A stretch of 39,794 bases of DNA from contig NZ_VMNX01000072.1 in the NCBI RefSeq assembly GCF_009377235.1, forward strand, positions 1 to 39,794. The letters run 5' to 3'. Below are positions 1 through 7,692 of the stretch, piece by piece. This stretch comes from Streptomyces acidicola. GTDB lineage: Bacteria; Actinomycetota; Actinomycetes; Streptomycetales; Streptomycetaceae. Every line of letters begins with the position of its first letter. Position 1 is the stretch's first letter. Made by a program: the position numbers and the translations under genes. The notes under the pieces are model-generated. The model did not search any database and was not told the origin of the DNA. It saw nothing but the letters and a program-made list of their open reading frames with translations.

Positions 1-40
1 CCTCCCCTCCGGGCCCCCGCCCCTCGGCCCGGAGGGGAGG
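1..40. terminator. Hairpin terminator of an off-window gene
   Basis: Positions 1-15 and 26-40 are perfect 15-bp inverted repeats around a 10-nt C-rich loop. No U-tract follows, as is common in Streptomyces. It sits before the sortase gene, so it most likely ends transcription of whatever lies left of the window. Confidence 0.7.
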
Positions 41-95
41 TACGCGTGAGGGGACGAGAGAGGAGCATCACACAGCCGTGAAAGGAGCAGGTCAC

Positions 96-734
96 GTGCG
101 CGGGTTCAGCAACACCGCCATAACGTGCACCACCGTGGTCGCCCTCGGCTGCGGTGCGTGGCTGCTCCGCAGCGGCACCGAGCACGGTGCGCCGCCGCAG
201 CCGTCGGCGGCCCAGGCCCACACCCGCTCCGGGCCCGAGGTGCCCGCCGGGGTGCCCGCCCTGCCGCCGTCCCCGCCCGAGCGCGTCCGCATCCCCTCGA
301 TCCGTGTGAACGCCCCCTTCATGCGCCTCGGCCTCACCGCCACCGGCAGCCTCGACGCCCCGCCGACGAACAAGGAGAACCTCGTCGGCTGGTACGAGGC
401 GGGCACCACGCCCGGTGAGGAGGGCACCGCGATCGTCGCGGGGCACGTCGACACCGCGGACGGGCCCGCCGTCTTCTACCGGCTGGGAGCACTCGCGAAG
501 GGCGCCCGCGTCGAGGTCGAGCGGCGGGACGGCACGGTCGCCGTGTTCTCCGTCGACGCGGTGGAGGTGTACGACGCCCACGCCTTCCCCGACGAGAAGG
601 TGTACGGCGCCGCCGACCGGCCCGAGCTGCGGTTGATCACGTGCGGCGGCGGCTACTCCAAGCGCACCGGCTACCGGGGCAACGTGGTCGTGTTCGCGCA
701 CCTCACGGGCGTACGACCGTCCAGTGCACGCTGA
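96..734 (+). CDS. Class F sortase (membrane-anchored transpeptidase)
   Basis: Sortases cleave a sorting signal and transfer the protein to an amine acceptor on the outer face of the membrane. The 212-residue product has one N-terminal membrane segment (about residues 7-23), a Pro/Ala-rich spacer to about residue 65, then a compact sortase domain. Visible catalytic elements are the His of GHVDT (about residue 117), the Cys of ITCGGG (about residue 183), and a candidate Arg in GYRGN eleven residues later. The short domain and the TCGG signature match the actinobacterial class F group. A GTG at 78 is in frame, but the GTG at 96 has AGGAG eight bases upstream and is preferred. No sortase substrate is encoded nearby, so its target is unknown. 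Confidence 0.9.
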   Translation: MRGFSNTAITCTTVVALGCGAWLLRSGTEHGAPPQPSAAQAHTRSGPEVPAGVPALPPSPPERVRIPSIRVNAPFMRLGLTATGSLDAPPTNKENLVGWYEAGTTPGEEGTAIVAGHVDTADGPAVFYRLGALAKGARVEVERRDGTVAVFSVDAVEVYDAHAFPDEKVYGAADRPELRLITCGGGYSKRTGYRGNVVVFAHLTGVRPSSAR

Positions 735-861
735 CCGTCACGCCCCGGCGCTCACGCCCCGCCACTCACGCCCTGACCGTCACGCCCCGACACTCACGCA
801 CCCCCGACGACCGTCACACCCAGCACTCACAGCCCAGCACTCACACCCCAGCACTCACGCC
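731..861. repeat. Degenerate tandem repeats between convergent genes
   Basis: Two 27-bp units at 731-757 and 773-799 match at 25 of 27 positions. They are followed by decaying copies of ACTCAC(G/A)CC-like words up to 861. The array starts at the sortase stop codon and runs into the 3' end of the permease gene, filling the whole convergent intergenic space. No hairpin of terminator quality is seen here. Confidence 0.6.
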
Positions 862-1640
862 AGCCACTGCTGATACGCCATGTTCGCCACCAGCGCGAAC
901 ACCACCACCAGCAGCACGACCCGCACGAAGGAGCTGCCCTTCTTCAGCGCGGTGCGCGCGCCCACCATGCCGCCGACCAGGTTGAACACGGCCATCAGCG
1001 CGGCCAGCTGCCAGTACACCGTGCCCTTCCAGGCGAACGTCGCGAGGGCGCCCGCGTTGGTGCAGCAGTTGACGATCTTGGCGGTGGCGGAGGCCGTCAC
1101 CAGGTCGAGGTGGAGGAGGGCGGTGAGCGCCAGGACGAGGAACGTGCCGGTGCCGGGGCCGACCAGCCCGTCGTAGAAGCCGATGCCGACGCCCGCGAGA
1201 CCGATCGCGGCCAGGACGCGCCGCGCCGGGACGGGCCCGGTGGAGGGGGCCGTGCCGAAGGCGGGCCGCAGGATCACGAAGGTACCGACCGCGAGCAGGA
1301 CGACCATGACGACCGGCTTCAGCACGTCCGTGCTCATCAGGGCCGCCACGAACGCCCCGGCCGTGGACCCGGCGAGCGCGCCCAGCCCGATCCGTACGGC
1401 GACCCCCACGTCGACGGGCGTCCGGCGCGCGTACGTCACGGCCGCGCCCGTCGTGCCGACGATGGCCACCGCCTTGTTGGTGCCGAGCGCGTACTGGGCG
1501 GCGGACGACGTGTTCGGCAGCCCGAGCAGCAGCACCGGCAGCAGCAGGAGTCCGCCGCCGCCCACCACGGCGTCGATCCATCCGGCCGCGAGCGCGGCGA
1601 GGCAGAGCAGGACGACCATGGTCAGCGATATGTCGGGCAT
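855..1640 (-). CDS. TSUP (TauE/SafE) family anion permease
   Basis: This 261-residue, very hydrophobic protein has about seven to eight membrane segments and the early Gly-rich motif IDAVVGGGGLLLLPVLL, the hallmark of the TSUP family. The family carries sulfite, sulfonates, sulfolactate or related small anions. A second pseudo-repeat near residues 135-260 has YDGLVGPGTGTFL, as expected from the family's internal duplication. The start at 1640 (MPDISL) is chosen because the membrane segment begins at once and AAGG lies upstream; an in-frame extension to 1757 is not hydrophobic. It is divergent from the nitrite reductase operon. Transport of sulfite or another reductase-linked anion is possible, but the sequence does not show the substrate. 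Confidence 0.88.
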   Translation of the reverse strand: MPDISLTMVVLLCLAALAAGWIDAVVGGGGLLLLPVLLLGLPNTSSAAQYALGTNKAVAIVGTTGAAVTYARRTPVDVGVAVRIGLGALAGSTAGAFVAALMSTDVLKPVVMVVLLAVGTFVILRPAFGTAPSTGPVPARRVLAAIGLAGVGIGFYDGLVGPGTGTFLVLALTALLHLDLVTASATAKIVNCCTNAGALATFAWKGTVYWQLAALMAVFNLVGGMVGARTALKKGSSFVRVVLLVVVFALVANMAYQQWLA

Positions 1641-1808
1641 GATCGGAACCTTATGGACGGGATACATGTGCAGTCCATGGAATTGAGCAGCTCCTGAGCT
1701 GTGCCAGGGCACCTGAGCAGGGCATTCGTGTCGCCTCACGGGCCCCACGGCCCCCACCGGCCCGCCGGAAATCCCTCACATCCCGTCCGGCCCGGTGAAG
1801 AGGGCAGC

Positions 1809-1846
1809 GTTCCCCGTGGGAAACAGACGTGATGCGGTCGGGTAAC
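1809..1846 (+). promoter_or_regulatory. Candidate GlnR box of the nitrite reductase operon
   Basis: Four pentamers lie in exact 11-bp register: GTTCC (1809), GAAAC (1820), GATGC (1831) and GTAAC (1842). Known Streptomyces GlnR sites are gTnAc-n6-GaAAc half-sites repeated at 11-bp spacing, and nirB is an established GlnR target. Three of the four pentamers fit well and the third is weak. The site ends 23 bp before the ATG at 1870. Binding is inferred. Confidence 0.5.
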
Positions 1847-1869
1847 ACCGGCACCGCACGCTCGGGGGC

Positions 1870-3141
1870 ATGACCTCGAATACGCGTGTGGTGGTGATCG
1901 GCGCCGGCCTCGCGGGCGTACGTCTCGCCCGGCGGCTCGGTGAGCTCGGCGTGTCCGCCGTCCTCGTGAGCGAGGAGGCACACACCCCGTACAACCGCGT
2001 ACTGCTCGCCGACGTCCTGGCCGGCCGGTACACGCCCGAGGTGATCGCCCTCCCGGCGCCCGCGGAGATCACGCGCGGGCAAGTCACCGGCATCGACCGT
2101 GCGGCCCGCGAGGTGTACTGCGCGGACGGTTCCGTGATCGCATACGACACGCTCGTCCTCGCGACCGGCTCGAACCCCGTCCTGCCCGCCCTGCGCGGTC
2201 TGTTCGACCCCCATCGGCACGAACTCCCGGACGGCGTGCACGCGTTCCGCACGATGGACGACTGCCTGGGGCTGTCGAAGGCCGTACGGCCGGGTGTGCG
2301 GGCCGTGGTCATCGGCGGCGGGCTCCTCGGGGTCTCCGCCGCCCGTGCCCTCGCCCGGCGCGACGCCCAGGTGGTGCTGGCGCAGCAGGGCGAGCGGCTG
2401 ATGGAGCGGCAGCTCGACCCGTCGGCCTCGAAGCTGGTGCGGCGGCATCTGACGGACCTCGGGGTCGAGGTGCACACCGAGTCGCGCGTCCGTGGCGTGC
2501 GCTGCGTCGGCGGGGCCGTACGGTCCGTGGAGATGGCCGACGGGTACGCGCTGGACGCCGACATCCTCGTCCTTGCCTGTGGGGTCCGCCCGCGCGTCTC
2601 TCTCGCCGTGCGGGCGGGGCTCGCCGTCCACAAGGGCGTCCTCGTCGACGACGAGCTGCGCACCTCCGACCCGCACATCCGGGCCATCGGCGACTGCGTC
2701 CAGCACGACGGGCAGGTCTACGGCCTCGCCACACCGGCCCTCGAACAGGCCGACGTGCTCGCCGAGCTGCTCGCTGCCGAGACAGGGGCCGAGACAGGGG
2801 CCGAGACGGGAGCCGAGGCCGGGGCCGCCGGCGGCGCGGCCGCCCGCTACACCGGCACCCGCGCGCTCACCCGGCTCACCCTGGCCGGAGGGGACTTCTT
2901 CGACCTCGCCGCGTTCGGCGAGCCCGACCCCCGCCCCGGCGACGACGTCGTCCAGCTCGCCGACGCCACCCGGGGCACCTACCGCAAGGTCGTCGTCCGC
3001 GACGACCGCCTGGTCGGCGGGGTGCTCGTCGGCGAACTCGGCACCGTCGGCGCGCTCGCCCGCGCCTGGGAGGGAGCAGAGCCGCTCCCGCAGGGCCGCG
3101 CTCCTCTGCTCCACCTGCTCACCAACGATGGAGGCTCCTGA
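1870..3141 (+). CDS. NAD(P)H/FAD-dependent oxidoreductase of the nitrite reductase operon
   Basis: This 423-residue pyridine-nucleotide disulfide-oxidoreductase-type flavoprotein has an N-terminal FAD dinucleotide fold (VVVIGAGLAGVRLARRL), a central NAD(P) fold (VVIGGGLLGVSAARALA, about residue 140), and the second FAD motif AIGDC near residue 275. It resembles the flavoprotein half of NirB and NasB/NirB-associated reductases, and lacks the siroheme domains. The stop TGA abuts the nirB ATG (TGAATG), so the genes are surely co-transcribed and probably coupled. Its likely job is to feed electrons into nitrite reduction. An ETGA tetrapeptide repeats in tandem between the NAD and C-terminal domains, at a position where relatives have an ordinary loop. 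Confidence 0.88.
   Translation: MTSNTRVVVIGAGLAGVRLARRLGELGVSAVLVSEEAHTPYNRVLLADVLAGRYTPEVIALPAPAEITRGQVTGIDRAAREVYCADGSVIAYDTLVLATGSNPVLPALRGLFDPHRHELPDGVHAFRTMDDCLGLSKAVRPGVRAVVIGGGLLGVSAARALARRDAQVVLAQQGERLMERQLDPSASKLVRRHLTDLGVEVHTESRVRGVRCVGGAVRSVEMADGYALDADILVLACGVRPRVSLAVRAGLAVHKGVLVDDELRTSDPHIRAIGDCVQHDGQVYGLATPALEQADVLAELLAAETGAETGAETGAEAGAAGGAAARYTGTRALTRLTLAGGDFFDLAAFGEPDPRPGDDVVQLADATRGTYRKVVVRDDRLVGGVLVGELGTVGALARAWEGAEPLPQGRAPLLHLLTNDGGS
2779..2826 (+). repeat. In-frame 12-bp tandem repeat (four units) in the FAD reductase gene
   Basis: Four consecutive 12-bp units encode ETGA, ETGA, ETGA and EAGA. The first two are nearly identical in DNA and the fourth is diverged. Length change would keep the reading frame, so this is a candidate variable locus in a surface loop. 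Confidence 0.8.
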
Positions 3142-5769
3142 ATGACCGCCACCCCGGGGGCCACCCCCACGATCGTGCTCGTCGGCCACGGCATGGTCGG
3201 CCAGCGCTTCCTCGAAGCGCTCGCCGAGCGCGGCCTGACCGCCACGCACCGCGTGGTCGTGCTGTGCGAGGAGCCGCGTCCCGCGTACGACCGTGTCGCG
3301 CTCACCTCGTACTTCTCGGGCCGGACGCCCGAGGAACTGTCCATGACGGACATGGAGTTCATCGACACCCACGGCATCGAGCTGTACGTCGGCGACCCCG
3401 CGGAGACCATCGACCGCGAGGCCAGGAAGGTCACCGCCAGGTCCGGCCAGGTCTTCGAGTACGACACCCTCGTCCTCGCCACCGGCTCGTACCCCTTCGT
3501 CCCGCCGGTCCCGAACAAGGACGCCGAGGGCTGCTTCGTCTACCGCACGATCGAGGACCTGCTCGCGATCGAGGAGTACGCGAAGGCGAAGGCGACGGTC
3601 GGCGCGGTGGTCGGCGGTGGTCTGCTCGGCCTGGAGGCGGCCGGCGCGCTCAAGGGCCTCGGACTCACCTCCCACATCGTGGAGTTCGCGCCGCGTCTGA
3701 TGCCGGTGCAGGTGGACGACGGCGGTGGCGCGGCGCTGCTGCGCACCATCGAGGACATGGGCCTGACCGTCCACACGGGCGTGGGCACGCAGGAGATCCT
3801 CACGGACGCCTCGGGCACCGTGACCGGCATGAAGCTGTCCGACGGTTCCGAACTGGCCGCCGACATGGTGGTGTTCTCCGCCGGTGTCCGGCCCCGCGAC
3901 CAGCTCGCCCGTGACTGCGGACTGACCGTCGGCGAGCGCGGCGGCATCACGGTCGACGAGCAGTGCCGTACCGTCTCCGACCCGCGCGTGTTCGCGATCG
4001 GCGAGTGCGCGCTGGCCTCCGACGGCCGGGTGTACGGCCTGGTCGCGCCCGGTTACGAGCAGGCCGAGACGGCCGCGGCGACCATCGCCGAGGACGAGAC
4101 CGAGGAATTGACGTTCACCGGCGCCGACCTGTCCACCAAGCTGAAGCTGCTCGGTGTCGACGTGGCGTCCTTCGGTGACGCGCACGGCACGGCCGAGGAC
4201 TGCCTCGACGTCGTCTACTCCGACTCCCGTTCGGGTCTGTACAAGAAGCTGGTCATCGGCCGGGACGGCACGCTGCTCGGCGGCATCCTGGTCGGCGACG
4301 CGGAGGCGTACGGCACGCTGCGCGCGTTCACGGGTTCGGTCCCGCCGGTCTCCCCCGAGTCCCTCGTCCTGCCCGCCGGCACCGGGGCCCCGGACCGGCT
4401 CGGCCCGACCGCGCTGCCCGACGACGCGATCATCTGCTCCTGCAACAACGTACGCAAGGGCACGATCCGCGAGGCGGTCACCGAGCACCGGTGCACCACC
4501 GTGCCCGAGGTGAAGAAGTGCACCAAGGCCGGCACGACGTGCGGCAGTTGCGTCAAGGTTCTGGGCCAGCTGGTCACCGCCGAGCTGGAGGCGTCGGGCG
4601 TCGAGGTCGACAAGGGCCTGTGCGGCTGCTTCTCACAGACCCGCGAGGAGCTGTACGAGATCGTCCTCGCCCTGCGCATCAACACCTACCAGCAGCTCCT
4701 GGACCGCTACGGCCGTGAGGGCGCCCGGGGCGGCGACGGCTGCGAGATCTGCAAGCCGACGGTCGGCTCCATCATCGCCTCCCTCGCCCCGACGATCGGC
4801 GCGAGCGGCTACGTGCTGGAGGGCGAGCAGGCGGCCCTGCAGGACAGCAACGACCACTTCCTCGCCAACCTCCAGAAGAACGGCTCGTACTCGGTCGTCC
4901 CGCGCATCCCCGGCGGTGAGATCACCCCGGAGGGCCTGATCGTCATCGGCGAGATCGCCCGCGACTTCGGGCTCTACACGAAGATCACGGGCGGCCAGCG
5001 CATCGACATGTTCGGCGCGCGGGTTGAGCAACTCCCTTTGATCTGGACGCGGCTGGTGGACGCGGGCTTCGAGTCCGGCCACGCCTACGGCAAGTCGCTG
5101 CGCACGGTGAAGTCCTGCGTCGGCCAGACCTGGTGCCGCTACGGAGTCCAGGACTCGGTGCGCATGGCGATCGACCTGGAGCTGCGCTACCGCGGCCTGC
5201 GCTCCCCGCACAAGCTCAAGTCCGCGGTGTCGGGCTGTGCCCGCGAGTGCGCCGAGGCCCAGTCGAAGGACTTCGGCATCATCGCCACGGCGGGCGGCTG
5301 GAACCTGTACGTCGGCGGCAACGGCGGCGCCACCCCGCGCCACGCGGACCTGCTGGCGCAGGACCTCTCCGACGGCGAACTGATTCGTCTGATCGACCGG
5401 TTCCTGATGTTCTACATCCGCACCGCCGACCGCCTGGAGCGCACCTCCACCTGGCTGGAGCGCATCCCCGGCGGCCTGGACCACGTGCGCGACGTGGTCG
5501 TGGAGGACTCCCTCGGCATCTGCGAGGAGCTGGAGTCCCTGATGGCGGCGCACGTGGCGAACTACGCCGACGAGTGGGCGACCACCATCAACGACCCCGA
5601 GAAGCTGGCCCGGTTCGTCTCCTTCGTGAACGCGCCGGACACCCCCGACCCGGTCGTCGGCTTCGTCCCCGAGCGCGACCAGATCAAGCCCGACCTGCCC
5701 CTGCTGTCCATCGGCATGCGCCCCACAGAAAACCCGGCAGACGTCCTGGAAGGAAGCGCCCAGCGATGA
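3142..5769 (+). CDS. nirB: Assimilatory nitrite reductase [NAD(P)H] large subunit NirB
   Basis: NirB reduces nitrite to ammonium with six electrons from NAD(P)H, in the cytoplasm. All modules are visible in the 875 residues: FAD fold (GHGMVGQRF, near residue 14), NAD fold (GAVVGGGLLGLEAAG, near residue 155), a BFD-like [2Fe-2S] domain with C432, C434, C467 and C470, a second Cys-rich segment with C494, C496, C534 and C537, then the siroheme/[4Fe-4S] half with C659-x5-C665 and C699-x3-C703. The length is normal for the family. The start follows the upstream stop directly, and the stop overlaps the nirD start as ATGA. No key residue is missing. Control by GlnR is expected from the upstream site. 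Confidence 0.97.
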   Translation: MTATPGATPTIVLVGHGMVGQRFLEALAERGLTATHRVVVLCEEPRPAYDRVALTSYFSGRTPEELSMTDMEFIDTHGIELYVGDPAETIDREARKVTARSGQVFEYDTLVLATGSYPFVPPVPNKDAEGCFVYRTIEDLLAIEEYAKAKATVGAVVGGGLLGLEAAGALKGLGLTSHIVEFAPRLMPVQVDDGGGAALLRTIEDMGLTVHTGVGTQEILTDASGTVTGMKLSDGSELAADMVVFSAGVRPRDQLARDCGLTVGERGGITVDEQCRTVSDPRVFAIGECALASDGRVYGLVAPGYEQAETAAATIAEDETEELTFTGADLSTKLKLLGVDVASFGDAHGTAEDCLDVVYSDSRSGLYKKLVIGRDGTLLGGILVGDAEAYGTLRAFTGSVPPVSPESLVLPAGTGAPDRLGPTALPDDAIICSCNNVRKGTIREAVTEHRCTTVPEVKKCTKAGTTCGSCVKVLGQLVTAELEASGVEVDKGLCGCFSQTREELYEIVLALRINTYQQLLDRYGREGARGGDGCEICKPTVGSIIASLAPTIGASGYVLEGEQAALQDSNDHFLANLQKNGSYSVVPRIPGGEITPEGLIVIGEIARDFGLYTKITGGQRIDMFGARVEQLPLIWTRLVDAGFESGHAYGKSLRTVKSCVGQTWCRYGVQDSVRMAIDLELRYRGLRSPHKLKSAVSGCARECAEAQSKDFGIIATAGGWNLYVGGNGGATPRHADLLAQDLSDGELIRLIDRFLMFYIRTADRLERTSTWLERIPGGLDHVRDVVVEDSLGICEELESLMAAHVANYADEWATTINDPEKLARFVSFVNAPDTPDPVVGFVPERDQIKPDLPLLSIGMRPTENPADVLEGSAQR

Positions 5770-6116
5770 CCCTGGCACTCGAGACCACCGACCTGAAGAT
5801 CCAACTCCAGCTCGGGGACGACTGGTTCACGGTCTGCGACCTGACCCGGCTGACCCCCGGCCGAGGCGTGGCGGCTCTGCTCCCCGACGGCCGCCAGGCG
5901 GCCCTGTTCCGCGACCGCAACGGCGAGCTGTACGCGATCGACAACCGCGACCCCTTCGGCGGCGCCGCGGTCCTCTCCCGCGGCCTCACCGGCACCCACC
6001 AGGGCCGCCCCTTCGTCGCCTCCCCGCTCCTGAAGCAGCGCTTCGACCTGGAGACGGGTCAGTGCCTGGACGACGAGGCGGTGCGGGTGGCGACGTATGA
6101 GGTGCGGGCGCGGTGA
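5766..6116 (+). CDS. nirD: Nitrite reductase small subunit NirD
   Basis: This 116-residue Rieske-fold protein is the partner of NirB. The start ATG overlaps the nirB stop (ATGA), indicating translational coupling and a fixed ratio of subunits. The domain runs from about residue 15 (WFTVCDLTRLTPGRGVAAL) to the C-terminus. As in other NirD proteins, the Cys and His ligands of a true Rieske cluster are absent, so it carries no cluster and probably has a structural role. The last gene of the operon is followed by a short spacer with partial repeats (GGTGACATCGG-like words at 6113 and 6160) before a convergent gene; no clear terminator is seen. Confidence 0.95.
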   Translation: MTLALETTDLKIQLQLGDDWFTVCDLTRLTPGRGVAALLPDGRQAALFRDRNGELYAIDNRDPFGGAAVLSRGLTGTHQGRPFVASPLLKQRFDLETGQCLDDEAVRVATYEVRAR

Positions 6117-6195
6117 CATCGGACGCTGATGGCTCGATGGCATCGGTCGTGCTGATGTCTCGGTGACATCGGGCGCGCTGATGGGATCTGTGCGC

Positions 6196-7692
6196 TCAGC
6201 GGGTGGCCTCCAGCGGTCTCGAGGGCCGGTGTTCCGAGAACGGGGTGCCGACCCGGTTCGGGTGCGGGGCGCACGGAAGGTGGACCACCGCGTCGAGACC
6301 GCCGCTGGGGGCGGGGCGCAGGACGGCCTCGCCGCCGCCGGCGTGGGCGAGGCGCTGGACCAGGGCGAGCCCCAGGCCCGTACCGCCCTTGGGGGCGTCG
6401 GGGGCGCGCCAGAAACGGTCGAAGGCGCGGCGGCACTGCTCCTCCGTCATACCGGGTCCCTCGTCCATGACGTGCAGTTCGACCCGGCCCTGGCCCGCCG
6501 TGCGGGGGTGCGGGAAGGGGTGGGCGAAACGGCGTTCGTGGGGCGCCGGGCGGTGCAGGTCGATCAGCACGGTGGACCCCGGCGGTGACACGCGCAGCGC
6601 GTTGGAGAGCAGGTTGTCCAGGATCTGCTCCACCGCGCCGGGCACCGCCAGCACCTGGCCCGTGTAGTCCCCCACCAGCGCGAGCCGCACACCGTGCTGC
6701 TCGTACAGCGGGTTCCAGGCGCGGTGCCGCTCCGCGCACACCTGGTCCACGTCCACCCGATCGCGTTCGCCGGCGCTCTCGTCGAGCCGGGCCATCGCGA
6801 GCAGCCCCTCGACCATGCGGGCCAGCCGGTCGGTCTCGGTCATCGCGGCGGTGAGGCTGCCCCGGGCGTTCAGGGCGATGTCGGACTCCAGGTTCTCCAG
6901 GCGCAGCCGCAGCGCCGCGAGCGGGGTCTTGAGCTGGTGGGAGGCCTCGCCGGCGAAGGCGCGCTGGGAGGCCAGAAGGTGTTCGAGACGGGCTGCGGTG
7001 CGGTTGAAGGTGGCGGCGAGGCTGCGCACCTCAGGGGGACCCTTGGTGATCGCGACCGGGCTCACCGTGCCGCTGTCGGCCAACTCATAGGTGGCGAGCT
7101 CCAGTTCGCGGATGGGGCGCCCTGTCCAGCGGGCGATGGCGAACCCGACGACGGCGAACGCGGAAAGGACCGTCAGCCCGCCGAGGAGGAGCAGCAGCCA
7201 GAAGTGCTGGACGCGGTTCACCACCATCTGGGTCGGCACCGTGAGCCGTACGGCTCCGAGCTTCTCCACCCCGTGGGTGACCGGCGCCGAGACCGCGATG
7301 TACTCGACACCGCCGATGACGGAAGTGCGCACGTCCGACGCGGAGTTGGCCTGGAGTGCCGCGGCGATGCCGGGCTGGGCGGCGAGGTTCCCGGACTCGT
7401 CGGGCGACACCTGATGGGAGGTGGCCAGCACCGCGCCGGACTGGTCCACGATCAGCACATGGCCGCCGAGGCGCTGGGCGCACTTGACCGCTTGGGGCTG
7501 CAGATCCTCCCCGGCACGCCCCGCGTCGATCGACAGCGAGGCGTACGCCGACACCGCCTCCGCCTCGTCCTTCGCGGCGTTGACCACCCGCTCCTGTTCG
7601 TACTGCGCGTAGACGAAACCCAGCGGGATCTCCAGGCAGAGCAGGACCAGGAGCGTGAGGCCGAGATAGCTGAGCAGCAGGCGCCGGGTCAT
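6196..7692 (-). CDS. Sensor histidine kinase of the carbonate-associated two-component system
   Basis: This 498-residue membrane kinase has membrane segment 1 at about residues 6-28, an extracytoplasmic sensor to about residue 160 (containing C71), membrane segment 2 at about 163-187, a HAMP linker, a HisKA domain with phospho-acceptor H252 (ASHQLKTPL), and an ATPase domain with N-box N360/N364, G1 box DEGPGM (410-415) and G2 GGTGLGLAL. An insert rich in His, Pro and Arg (about 382-401) separates two ATPase strands. The start overlaps the regulator stop as ATGA. The layout is close to TctE-like sensors, which often watch small anions. The ligand is unknown; the divergent carbonic anhydrase and SulP genes make CO2, bicarbonate or another anion a reasonable guess. 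Confidence 0.92.
   Translation of the reverse strand: MTRRLLLSYLGLTLLVLLCLEIPLGFVYAQYEQERVVNAAKDEAEAVSAYASLSIDAGRAGEDLQPQAVKCAQRLGGHVLIVDQSGAVLATSHQVSPDESGNLAAQPGIAAALQANSASDVRTSVIGGVEYIAVSAPVTHGVEKLGAVRLTVPTQMVVNRVQHFWLLLLLGGLTVLSAFAVVGFAIARWTGRPIRELELATYELADSGTVSPVAITKGPPEVRSLAATFNRTAARLEHLLASQRAFAGEASHQLKTPLAALRLRLENLESDIALNARGSLTAAMTETDRLARMVEGLLAMARLDESAGERDRVDVDQVCAERHRAWNPLYEQHGVRLALVGDYTGQVLAVPGAVEQILDNLLSNALRVSPPGSTVLIDLHRPAPHERRFAHPFPHPRTAGQGRVELHVMDEGPGMTEEQCRRAFDRFWRAPDAPKGGTGLGLALVQRLAHAGGGEAVLRPAPSGGLDAVVHLPCAPHPNRVGTPFSEHRPSRPLEATR

Noticed and set aside
1653..1701. Operator for the TSUP permease (ATGGAC...GTCCAT and CAGCT-CCTG-AGCTG dyads)
   Set aside because: Arms are only 5-6 bp, expected by chance in a region this long; left unannotated.
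1651..4488. 945-codon open frame on the minus strand
   Set aside because: It lies antisense to the FAD reductase and nirB, has no domain, is Arg/Gly/Val-rich, and arises from high third-position GC in the real genes.
6117..6195. Terminator between nirD and the kinase gene
   Set aside because: Only loose direct repeats (GGTGACATCGG-like) are present; no stable stem was found.
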